33,141 nt of DNA, taken from positions 1-33,141 of the forward strand of contig JAJYKS010000007.1 of assembly GCA_021788365.1 (NCBI GenBank), written 5' to 3'. The DNA comes from a bacterium. Lineage in GTDB: Bacteria; Patescibacteriota; Microgenomatia; UBA1400; UBA12108. The position numbers and the translations under genes were made by a program. Positions within the stretch are counted from its first letter, which is position 1, and each line of letters starts with the position of its first letter. Below, in pieces: positions 13,844 through 20,138 of the stretch. The notes under the pieces are model-generated. The model was not told the origin of the DNA and ran no database searches. It saw only the letters and a program-made list of their open reading frames with translations.

Positions 13844-13851
13844 GCTATACT
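13844..13851 (+). promoter_or_regulatory. Extended -10, leaderless promoter of the 13858 gene
   Basis: TGC-TATACT (13843-13851 region; hexamer 13846-13851) is followed by GGATTC and ATG 13858. The TGN extension may compensate for the missing -35. Confidence 0.6.
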
Positions 13852-13857
13852 GGATTC

Positions 13858-14622
13858 ATGCCCACAAAAACTAGGAGAGAGATTCTAGATCCTGGAAGAG
13901 AGAAGTTAGGGACCCTTCTTTTACCCGTCCTCCTAGTATCTAGCATCTACCTTCTAGCATCTCGTCCCGCCCACGCCCAGTCCATGCGCTCCTCCGATTA
14001 CACCATCCGTCTTGGCAACTTCAACATGACGAGCGGTCTCAAAAGCTCCACAAGCTACTCGCTGACCGACACGGTTGGTCAGATAGTGGCGGACTACTTC
14101 AGCAGTACCGGCTACCATGTTAAAGCAGGTTTTCAATACCTCTATACACTGTACCCGTTTAGCTTTTCGGTAAGCTCTCTAACCGCCGACCTAGGCGCCC
14201 TATCACCAGGGAGTTTTAGCACGGCAGCAACCACCCTCACCGTCACCGCGCCGGGACAGGGATACAGCGTCACTGCTATGGAAAGTAGCAAGCTCACGAG
14301 TGCAAATAGCAATACCATCCCCGACACCATCTGTGACACCAGCTGTACAACAACAACCGCAGGCGTCTGGAATAGTACCTCTGCCTACGGCTTCGGCTAC
14401 AACGTGAGTGGTTCTGATGTACCAGCCGACTTTGTGGGGAGTACATACTTCCGCCCATTCCCCGACATATCGCTCGGCGGTACCCCGGCAACGGTGATGA
14501 CAAGTACCGCGGCCGGCAAAAATCGCACAGCAACAGTCACTTACAAAGCCGCGATTAGCGGCACCCAAGCCGAAGGATCCTACAGTACGCAAATCGTCTA
14601 TATAGCGACACCGGTATACTAA
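13858..14622 (+). CDS. Secreted surface protein, pair B (partner of 14630)
   Basis: 254 aa. Signal peptide with hydrophobic TLLLPVLLVSSIYLLAS and cleavage after AHA (about residue 40). The mature N-terminus contains MRSSDYTIRLGNFNMTSGL and SYSLTDTVGQIVADYFSSTGY, a wording shared by many patescibacterial secreted proteins. The C-terminal domain (about 95-254) has ICDTSCTTTTAGVWNSTSAY, GFGYNVSGSD, STYFRPFPDIS and ends GSYSTQIVYIATPVY. It is clearly paralogous to the end of the 15675 product. The closing Y-x-x-Q-I-x-Y-x-A-T is reminiscent of the second motif of WxL domains (Y-x-x-x-I-T-W-T-L), with Tyr for Trp. Almost all of the signal peptide is encoded by a 7-bp repeat array. The membrane partner follows seven bases later. 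Confidence 0.8.
   Translation: MPTKTRREILDPGREKLGTLLLPVLLVSSIYLLASRPAHAQSMRSSDYTIRLGNFNMTSGLKSSTSYSLTDTVGQIVADYFSSTGYHVKAGFQYLYTLYPFSFSVSSLTADLGALSPGSFSTAATTLTVTAPGQGYSVTAMESSKLTSANSNTIPDTICDTSCTTTTAGVWNSTSAYGFGYNVSGSDVPADFVGSTYFRPFPDISLGGTPATVMTSTAAGKNRTATVTYKAAISGTQAEGSYSTQIVYIATPVY
13871..13968. repeat. 7-bp-period array encoding a signal peptide
   Basis: Fourteen consecutive heptamers can be read, including CTAGGAG, CTAGATC, GTCCTCC, TAGTATC, TAGCATC, TACCTTC, TAGCATC and TCGTCCC. The left part is purine-rich and the right part is pyrimidine-rich, giving an imperfect dyad. It encodes residues 5-37 of the 13858 product. Because seven is not a multiple of three, the repeat is a DNA feature. 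Confidence 0.6.
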
Positions 14623-14629
14623 AAAACAT

Positions 14630-15604
14630 ATGAAAAAAACACTAAACGCTGCAGTCATCACATGTCTCACACTACTTATTTCTCCCCTCGTTCCACGAGC
14701 TCACGCGCAGTCTATTGGGCTATCGATATCACCCCCGACGGTGGAAATTTTGCTCTCTCCGAACAAAAAGGTTATACAGACATTTCAACTCACAAACCAG
14801 GGAGAAAATACCGAAATAGTGCCAGAAATACACGCCGTTGTGCCAAGTGATTCTGCCGGTCACGTCGTGGTCGATCCCGCCCCCCTTTCGCCCACAAAAA
14901 TCCCGCTCATCATAAGTTGTGATCATACCTTAGGTACGCCGTTTTCAATTGCGGGTGGCGCGACAGTTCCCGTCACATTGAGTGTGGAGGGAGCAAGTAG
15001 CGACACTGTTACCGATACCTATTTTGCACTCGTACTCAAAGTGGTCCCATCCACACCGTCCCAAACACACACACTTTCTCCCACGCTTCCCGCCATCTCA
15101 ACCCTGGTATTTGTCACCCTGACGCAAACGGGTACCCTGCCCATAAATCTCGAAATTGGTAACTTCGACCCGCCCCTAGTCCAAGATTCGTGGGGAGTGC
15201 TCACCATCACACCCACCATTAAAAACACCGCACCGGTCATGATCCGCCCCAAAGGGACATACACCATCCTCTCTCCCCAGGGGAAAACGATCCTCTCGCT
15301 CCCCTTTTTCCCTAATCTGATATTAAAGACATCAGAACGGATCATTTTAGGTGAGAAAATGGCTGATGACGGCAAAACACCAGAGGCAATATCGCTCTCC
15401 TGGTCGCCACATTGGTACGACGTAGGCCCCTATCGGCTCCATCTAGCAGTCACAACCGAGGGTGGCACCAAAGTCACCGAAATCGAAAAAGTAGTCTGGC
15501 TCCTCCCTATACGAGCAACTATATTCACTGCACTGCTAGCACTATCAGCAATGACACTGCTTATATACTTCAAGAAGCGTCAAATATCTTCTACACATCC
15601 ATGA
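14630..15604 (+). CDS. Membrane-anchored two-domain DUF916-like protein, pair B
   Basis: 324 aa. Signal peptide AAVITCLTLLISPLVPRAHA. Two extracellular beta-sandwiches follow: residues about 28-160 (SIGLSISPPTVEILLSPNKK, VIQTFQLTNQGENTEIVPEI) and about 165-285 (GTLPINLEIGNFDPPLVQDS, TITPTIKNTAPVMIRPKGTY, SWSPHWYDVGPYRLHLAVTT). Then a membrane helix (TIFTALLALSAMTLLIYF) and a short basic tail (KKRQISSTHP). Two sandwiches plus helix plus tail matches WxL-interacting proteins (DUF916 then DUF3324). It begins seven bases after the secreted partner gene, so they are almost certainly one transcript. TATACT inside the end of the upstream gene could give additional initiation. Confidence 0.75.
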   Translation: MKKTLNAAVITCLTLLISPLVPRAHAQSIGLSISPPTVEILLSPNKKVIQTFQLTNQGENTEIVPEIHAVVPSDSAGHVVVDPAPLSPTKIPLIISCDHTLGTPFSIAGGATVPVTLSVEGASSDTVTDTYFALVLKVVPSTPSQTHTLSPTLPAISTLVFVTLTQTGTLPINLEIGNFDPPLVQDSWGVLTITPTIKNTAPVMIRPKGTYTILSPQGKTILSLPFFPNLILKTSERIILGEKMADDGKTPEAISLSWSPHWYDVGPYRLHLAVTTEGGTKVTEIEKVVWLLPIRATIFTALLALSAMTLLIYFKKRQISSTHP

Positions 15605-15637
15605 CATAATTATCAAAACATAATACATAGTATTGTA

Positions 15638-15666
15638 TTGACAGACTACTCGAAAGTTGGTTAAGT
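15638..15666 (+). promoter_or_regulatory. Promoter of pair C (15675 gene)
   Basis: TTGACA (15638-15643), a 17-base spacer, TTAAGT (15661-15666), then AAAGGTGT and the ATG at 15675. The leader would be zero to two bases, so AAAGG may be part of the promoter and not a ribosome site. Confidence 0.55.
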
Positions 15667-15674
15667 AAAGGTGT

Positions 15675-17105
15675 ATGTCTCAGAAAGCCCTGATAGCTAT
15701 CGGCGTCATTCTTGTCGCAACCGGAGTAGTTCTCTACAAACCAGGAAAACTGGATTCTGCGAACTTGACCAGCGTCAAAGATACACTCCAATCCTCCCGC
15801 CTCTCGGTCGCCGCCCGCGTGAACGCAACCGGCACTGCCGTGGGTGGTAGTAACGTACAGATTTACACTGTTGCTTCCTCCCCCTACTACACCATCAGTA
15901 CCGCCAATCTGAGGGCAGGTGATACTGTCACCATCGGCTCGCACGCCTACTCGGTTGTAGGTATCGTCGACTCTGCCAACTTCACTGTCTCCCCTGTCTT
16001 AATTACCGGCGACACTACCGACGGCACCGCCATATATCTAAAAGAGAAGCCCCAGCACGTCGTCACCTTTACGACTGCAACCGCCGTCCCCAACGGTTTC
16101 TTCCAAATCCTTCTCCCCAGTAACGCCACAACCGGCAACGACGGCAACCCAGATTTCAACGGCTACGATTTCAACACCACCGTGGACGTCGTAGGAACCA
16201 ACGCCACCAACTACACTTTTGTCACTGGGGTCGCGACCGCCTCCGGCGGAACAGGTTGCACTGCCCCAGCCAACTACCATTGTTTCGAGGTGCACTACTC
16301 CGGCTCGGGCGGCGTGAGCACCGCGATCACCATTAAGATCGGCAACACCAATGGCACCAACACTCCCATAGCCCCGGCGACAGGCAGCAGCCACACGGAG
16401 GGGACCGCCGACACCTATCCCTTCATCGTCAAAAACTTCGCAGCCAGCGCCAACCCCAACACCGCCACCCCGGTAGACCAAACTACGGGTAGGATCGCCC
16501 AAATAGAATCCGTCCGCGTGACCGCGACCGTCTCGCCGACCATCAGTTTTGCAATCGCCGGCCACGCCGCTTCCGGTACCGTCTGCGGCGTCACCCCCGA
16601 CATCGACACAACTACGGGTTCAAACGCTCCCCTCGCCGTCCCCTTTGGTACCATGACCTTAAACACCTTTAAAACCGCCGTGCAATCCCTTACCGTCTCC
16701 ACCAACGCCGCCTCGGGCTACGTGGTGACGGCCAGCGAGAACCAGCCGCTCGGGAAAAATGGCGCAACGAGCCCCACGATCGCCGACACTACCTGCGACG
16801 CTGGCACCTGCTCCCAGACTACGGCCGGCGAATGGGCAACCGCCACCCACAACGGCTTCGGCTATTCTCTCCAGAACACTTCGGCTACCACTATTGCCTT
16901 TCAATATAACGACTCCGCCGGCACATTCCACGCCAAGCAGTTCGCCGACATTTCCGCCGCCGAGACACCCCAGACACTCTTCAGTAGTACAACGGTCGCG
17001 AACGCCGAAGCCGCCTACGTCTGCTACCGTCTCTCCGTAGGCGCCACTCAGGCCGCCGGCGACTACGAGAACCAGATTACTTATACCGCAACCGGAACAT
17101 TTTAA
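15675..17105 (+). CDS. Secreted surface protein, pair C (partner of 17115)
   Basis: 476 aa. The N-terminus is a hydrophobic segment, ALIAIGVILVATGVVLY, without a clear cleavage site, so it may stay as an anchor. After it comes SSRLSVAARVNATGTAVGG, then Thr/Ala/Asn-rich beta-sandwich domains (about 65-200 with VTFTTATAVPNGFFQILLPS, about 200-300). The C-terminal domain (about 320-476) has ADTTCDAGTCSQTTAGEWAT, HNGFGYSLQNTS and ends GDYENQITYTATGTF. It is paralogous to the end of the 13858 product. Conserved Cys pairs (TTCDAGTC, CTAPANYHC) suggest disulphides in an extracellular site. The partner gene starts ten bases downstream with its own AAAGGAG. Confidence 0.8.
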   Translation: MSQKALIAIGVILVATGVVLYKPGKLDSANLTSVKDTLQSSRLSVAARVNATGTAVGGSNVQIYTVASSPYYTISTANLRAGDTVTIGSHAYSVVGIVDSANFTVSPVLITGDTTDGTAIYLKEKPQHVVTFTTATAVPNGFFQILLPSNATTGNDGNPDFNGYDFNTTVDVVGTNATNYTFVTGVATASGGTGCTAPANYHCFEVHYSGSGGVSTAITIKIGNTNGTNTPIAPATGSSHTEGTADTYPFIVKNFAASANPNTATPVDQTTGRIAQIESVRVTATVSPTISFAIAGHAASGTVCGVTPDIDTTTGSNAPLAVPFGTMTLNTFKTAVQSLTVSTNAASGYVVTASENQPLGKNGATSPTIADTTCDAGTCSQTTAGEWATATHNGFGYSLQNTSATTIAFQYNDSAGTFHAKQFADISAAETPQTLFSSTTVANAEAAYVCYRLSVGATQAAGDYENQITYTATGTF

Positions 17106-17114
17106 AAGGAGTTT

Positions 17115-18125
17115 ATGCTTCGCCTGCCCCACCCAACCCAAGTTGCAATTCGACGTATAAGACATATAGGACTTATATGTCTTATAGGACTTATAACATC
17201 AGTGCTACCGCCGAAGGCGTTAGCAGCTGATGTATCGTTGGTCGTCTCCCCACCCCGCTTCGACGTCGCCGGCAATCCCGGCGAGACGATCCAAAAGATC
17301 ATCAAAGTCACAAACAATAGCGCCACCCAAACATTAAACCTCAAGGCATTTGTCAAAGATTTCATCGTCCAGGACGATATGGGCACCCCCGTCCCGGTGT
17401 CGGTCACCGCCTCCGGCCGCTACTTCGCTTCACCCTGGTTTACCCTCGACCGTAGCTCCCTCACCATCCCCCCCAAAAGTGAAGACCAGCTCATCGTACT
17501 CATCCAGGTACCTAGAGATGCCTTGCCCGGCGGCCACTACGCCGGGGTCTTCTTCCAGCCCGTACCTGAGGGAGGGCTCAAGACCACCGTTTCTTACACG
17601 GCCTCACAGGTAGGTTCCCTTTTTGGCATCACGGTCGCCGGCAACGTCAAATACAACGCCATCATTAAAGACTTCTCCGTCGGCAAAAACTTGTACGAAT
17701 TTGGGCCGGTCGACTTTCAGGCAACTATCGAAAACCAATCGGACACCCACATCAGCCCCAAAGCCGACGTCAAGGTTTACGACATGCTGGGGCGCCAACT
17801 CACCGATCTTTCCCTCGACTCCGTCAACATCTTCCCCTTTACCAGTCGCACGATTGCGGGTAGGTGGGAAACGGTCTGGGGGCTAGGCCGCTATACTGCT
17901 ACCTTGACCGCCGCCTACGGCCCAAATGGCGCCGTTGCCACCCGCACGATCCTATTCTGGATCCTTCCCTACAAACTCATGACCGCGCTCGGCGTAATTC
18001 TCCTGGTCCTCATCGCCGTCTTTATCCTGATCCGCCGTCACATCTTGCATCGCGAAGACAAGCGGGACGATGAGATCGACGAGCTGAAGCGCAAGATTGT
18101 AGAGCTAGAGAATAAGAACCGGTAA
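17115..18125 (+). CDS. Membrane-anchored two-domain DUF916-like protein, pair C
   Basis: 336 aa. Signal peptide at residues 1-38 with hydrophobic core IGLICLIGLITSVL and cleavage after KALA; the core is encoded by a 9-bp array. First sandwich, about 40-165: DVSLVVSPPRFDVAGNPGET, IKVTNNSATQTLNLKAFV, LPGGHYAGVFFQP. Second sandwich, about 175-275: VDFQATIENQSDTHISPKAD. Then a membrane helix (LMTALGVILLVLIAVFILI) and a charged cytosolic coiled-coil (HREDKRDDEIDELKRKIVEL). GGHYAG-V-F is typical of DUF916 proteins. The longer tail than in pairs A and B could contact cytosolic partners. A ribosome site AAAGGAG lies six bases before the ATG. Confidence 0.8.
   Translation: MLRLPHPTQVAIRRIRHIGLICLIGLITSVLPPKALAADVSLVVSPPRFDVAGNPGETIQKIIKVTNNSATQTLNLKAFVKDFIVQDDMGTPVPVSVTASGRYFASPWFTLDRSSLTIPPKSEDQLIVLIQVPRDALPGGHYAGVFFQPVPEGGLKTTVSYTASQVGSLFGITVAGNVKYNAIIKDFSVGKNLYEFGPVDFQATIENQSDTHISPKADVKVYDMLGRQLTDLSLDSVNIFPFTSRTIAGRWETVWGLGRYTATLTAAYGPNGAVATRTILFWILPYKLMTALGVILLVLIAVFILIRRHILHREDKRDDEIDELKRKIVELENKNR
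17152..17196. repeat. 9-bp-period array 1 (5 units)
   Basis: Units GACGTATAA, GACATATAG, GACTTATAT, GTCTTATAG, GACTTATAA. It is in frame with the 17115 gene and encodes RIRHIGLICLIGLIT, the signal-peptide core. Units begin at codon position 2. Confidence 0.85.
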
Positions 18126-18128
18126 AGC

Positions 18129-18134
18129 TATACT
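18129..18134 (+). promoter_or_regulatory. -10 element of the 18141 gene, leaderless
   Basis: TATACT, then GGTAGC, then ATG 18141: the same geometry as at 9009, 13013 and 13858. There is no Shine-Dalgarno sequence before this ATG. Confidence 0.6.
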
Positions 18135-18140
18135 GGTAGC

Positions 18141-19418
18141 ATGCCCATCCCTGTCCCCAACCCACCATGTTCCCAGCATATAACTCCTATACGTCTTATA
18201 AGACTTATAAGTCTTATCGGACTTATAGTGGCGGCCATGCCGCCACATGCATTAGCAACTCCACCTCCCGCCACGAGTAGCGCACAGGTCTCCACCACCA
18301 TCCCCACTTTCTTCACGCCAAACGACACAACCGCCCCCACCGCCCCCCTTCTCCTTCGCCCCGCCGACGGCACCTACACCAGCGAAAAGACACTGGAGTT
18401 TGCCTGGCATCAAAGCACCGACATCGACTCCAATAAAATTATATATACATTATATCTGAATAACGTCGCCACCTACCTGGGCATAAGCAACGACGGAAAC
18501 GCCGAAGGCGCAGGCTATACCTCGCGGATCGAAGGCGGAGAAGTTCGCCTCATCCCCAATCCCCCGCTCCCCGACGGCACCTACGACTGGTACGTCACCG
18601 CCGAGGACCTGTCCGGCAACAAAAGCTACTCGGCGTCGTGGCACCTCACAGTTGACACCGTCCCGCCCACAATTCTCGTGACGGATATCGACACCTACCA
18701 TCACCTCGCGCTCGATTCTACTAACCCCGCTTCCGTCCCGCCAGGAACGAGCTTTGATGTAAATGGGCCAAAAGACGTGTACTTTACCGTTGTTACGGAA
18801 CCGTTTGCGACCATCTCACTCCAGTATCGGACCTATCTGTCCTATACGTCGTATCAAACCTATCCGTTTCCCACCGGCTCCGGTGGTCACGTCAACTCCT
18901 ACGCCCACTTTGACCCCGGTACCTACGAGGTGCTCATTTCAGCGGTGGACCGTGCCGGCCAGCCGGCCGCGCTGCCGCCACTGCTGCTTCGCGTCACCGC
19001 AGCAGCGGTGACTATCGGGCCTATCGGTCCTATTGGACGTATCGGCCCTATCAGCTTCCCCGCTCCGCTCACCTCTCTGCCTTCCACCATCTCGTACGTT
19101 GCCACTCGGGTAGGTATGGCAGGATATGTAGCCATTTCGCTAGCAGTATTAGTACTGATACTGCTCATATTCCTCTGGAACAGGCGGGACAACCTTATCT
19201 TGGTGGACGAGCATGGAAACCCCCTTGCCGCGAGTGTTTGGCACTCGCGGCAATATACGTCATATATGATATATAAGTCGTATAAGACGTATACAGGTAG
19301 GCTACGCGTCCCTCACCTAGGTCGCTACTCCACCCTCACGATCCGCACAAGCCGCATCACGCTCGTCCTCTCCCTCTGCCAAAATGCGCGCGTCTACACG
19401 GTCATAGTACCCCAATAA
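18141..19418 (+). CDS. Ig-like single-pass surface protein carrying three 9-bp arrays
   Basis: 425 aa. Signal peptide with core IRLIRLISLIGLIVAAM and cleavage after HALA (about 40), encoded by array 2. Residues about 60-175 are an Ig/FN3-like domain (TAPTAPLLLRPADGTYTSEK, LPDGTYDWYVTAEDLSGN). Residues about 178-290 are a second one (VPPTILVTDID, DPGTYEVLISAVDRAGQ), interrupted by QYRTYLSYTSYQTYPFP from array 3. A stalk segment TIGPIGPIGRIGPIS (array 4) precedes the membrane helix (VAISLAVLVLILLIFLW, about 330-350). The cytosolic part (about 351-425) has a LVDEHGNPLAASVWHSR stretch, then YTSYMIYKSYKTYTGR (array 5), and ends in a small beta-rich region. No enzyme motif is seen. It follows pair C and may work with it. 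Confidence 0.75.
   Translation: MPIPVPNPPCSQHITPIRLIRLISLIGLIVAAMPPHALATPPPATSSAQVSTTIPTFFTPNDTTAPTAPLLLRPADGTYTSEKTLEFAWHQSTDIDSNKIIYTLYLNNVATYLGISNDGNAEGAGYTSRIEGGEVRLIPNPPLPDGTYDWYVTAEDLSGNKSYSASWHLTVDTVPPTILVTDIDTYHHLALDSTNPASVPPGTSFDVNGPKDVYFTVVTEPFATISLQYRTYLSYTSYQTYPFPTGSGGHVNSYAHFDPGTYEVLISAVDRAGQPAALPPLLLRVTAAAVTIGPIGPIGRIGPISFPAPLTSLPSTISYVATRVGMAGYVAISLAVLVLILLIFLWNRRDNLILVDEHGNPLAASVWHSRQYTSYMIYKSYKTYTGRLRVPHLGRYSTLTIRTSRITLVLSLCQNARVYTVIVPQ
18175..18228. repeat. 9-bp-period array 2 (6 units)
   Basis: Units AGCATATAA, CTCCTATAC, GTCTTATAA, GACTTATAA, GTCTTATCG, GACTTATAG. It encodes HITPIRLIRLISLIGLIV in the 18141 signal peptide. Units begin at codon position 2. Confidence 0.85.
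18821..18865. repeat. 9-bp-period array 3 (5 units)
   Basis: Units CCAGTATCG, GACCTATCT, GTCCTATAC, GTCGTATCA, AACCTATCC. It encodes QYRTYLSYTSYQTYP in the extracellular part of the 18141 product. Units begin at codon position 3, a different frame from array 2 in the same gene. Confidence 0.8.
19009..19053. repeat. 9-bp-period array 4 (5 units)
   Basis: Units TGACTATCG, GGCCTATCG, GTCCTATTG, GACGTATCG, GCCCTATCA. It encodes TIGPIGPIGRIGPIS just before the membrane helix of the 18141 product. Units begin at codon position 2. Confidence 0.8.
19225..19253. repeat. Perfect 12-bp inverted repeat in the 18141 gene
   Basis: Arms TTGCCGCGAGTG and CACTCGCGGCAA around a TTTGG loop. It encodes PLAASVWHSRQ and directly abuts array 5. 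It is a different sequence family from the TCCTGAG palindromes. Confidence 0.8.
19250..19294. repeat. 9-bp-period array 5 (5 units)
   Basis: Units GCAATATAC, GTCATATAT, GATATATAA, GTCGTATAA, GACGTATAC. It encodes QYTSYMIYKSYKTYT in the cytosolic tail of the 18141 product. Units begin at codon position 3. Confidence 0.85.
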
Positions 19419-19454
19419 GTCCTATTTGACATATTCCTCCAATACGTCATATTT
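19419..19454. repeat. 9-bp-period array 6, intergenic (4 units)
   Basis: Units GTCCTATTT, GACATATTC, CTCCAATAC, GTCATATTT fill the gap from the stop of the 18141 gene to seven bases before the 19461 start. It has no coding role here, which shows the array is not selected as a peptide. Its last unit offers a TATTTA-like -10 for the next gene. Confidence 0.75.
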
Positions 19455-19460
19455 ATTACT

Positions 19461-19973
19461 ATGCCATATAAAGAACTGTTATCCTACCAGATGACAACGA
19501 TCATCTACGATCTAACCGATATTTTTGTAAGAAAATATATTGACAAACGCTCCCGTACCAGTGACCAAATGGTACAAGCCGCCAGGTCTAGTAAGCAAAA
19601 CATTGTTGAAGGCTGCAGCGAACGCACATCAAAAAAAAGCGAGCTCAAGCTCCTAGGCGTAGCCCGTGCCTCACTCAAAGAACTCCTGGAAGATTACGAA
19701 GATTACCTCAGGCAGCGCGGGCTCAGACAATGGGAAAAGTCCTCGCCAGAGTCCCTGGTAGTCCGTAATCTCTCATATAGGTCATATAAGACCTATCAGA
19801 CCTATACGTCCTATATGACAACCCCCAACAAAGCCGCCAATTGTCTTATCTGCCTCATAAATCAAGCCGGATATCTGCTCGACAAACAAATTACGAAAGC
19901 GGAACAAGATTTTCTGCAACATGGTGGGTACACAGAAAATTTGTTTCGACAGCGGCTTCAAAACCGAAAATAA
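19461..19973 (+). CDS. Four-helix-bundle protein (23S rRNA intervening-sequence family)
   Basis: 170 aa. The opening MPYKELLSYQMTTIIYDLTD, the signature KRSRTSDQMVQAARSSKQNI with VEGCSERTSKKSELKLLG, and ARASLKELLEDYEDYLRQRG are diagnostic of the four-helix-bundle family first found in 23S rRNA intervening sequences. The end (KAANCLICLINQAGYLLDKQ, GGYTENLFRQRL) is the 'suffix' domain form. Between helices, LSYRSYKTYQTYTSYMT is encoded by a 9-bp array. The family's function is unknown; a role in RNA or DNA binding has been suggested for the fold. No 23S gene is near. The start has no Shine-Dalgarno sequence. A terminator follows 35 bases after the stop. Confidence 0.88.
   Translation: MPYKELLSYQMTTIIYDLTDIFVRKYIDKRSRTSDQMVQAARSSKQNIVEGCSERTSKKSELKLLGVARASLKELLEDYEDYLRQRGLRQWEKSSPESLVVRNLSYRSYKTYQTYTSYMTTPNKAANCLICLINQAGYLLDKQITKAEQDFLQHGGYTENLFRQRLQNRK
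19772..19816. repeat. 9-bp-period array 7 (5 units)
   Basis: Units CTCATATAG, GTCATATAA, GACCTATCA, GACCTATAC, GTCCTATAT. It encodes SYRSYKTYQTYTSYM in the four-helix-bundle protein. Units begin at codon position 3. Confidence 0.85.
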
Positions 19974-20007
19974 CACATTCCCCCTGCATGTAAACGCGTG
20001 AAACTAT

Positions 20008-20033
20008 TACCGCAATCATTTGCGGTATTATTT
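20008..20033 (+). terminator. Hairpin terminator after the four-helix-bundle gene
   Basis: A perfect 8-bp stem, TACCGCAA/TTGCGGTA, with a TCAT loop is followed by TTATTT. The stem is symmetric, but the T-rich tail is on the plus side. Confidence 0.7.
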
Positions 20034-20047
20034 CTGGTCCCAGACTA

Positions 20048-20077
20048 TTGACACGCCTTGTACAACGCTTTTATAGT
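20048..20077 (+). promoter_or_regulatory. Strong promoter of the giant gene
   Basis: Consensus -35 TTGACA (20048-20053), an 18-base spacer, TATAGT (20072-20077). The leader of about 55 bases to the ATG at 20139 contains a REP-like palindrome. A second TATAAC at 20125-20130 lies eight bases before the ATG. Confidence 0.7.
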
Positions 20078-20087
20078 AGACCTATGG

Positions 20088-20106
20088 TCCTGAGTTTATC
20101 GAAGGA
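20088..20106. repeat. REP-like palindrome in the giant gene's leader
   Basis: TCCTGAGTTTATCGAAGGA: same arms as the leuS copies with a different loop. It would form a hairpin in the 5' leader. Confidence 0.7.
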
Positions 20107-20138
20107 TAACAGTGTATAACGAAATATAACTACAAGAT

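Noticed and set aside
19009-19053. GPIGPIGRIGPI as a collagen-like G-x-y repeat
   Set aside because: The same DNA unit gives SY/TY repeats in another frame and also occurs between genes, so the peptide pattern follows from the DNA array.
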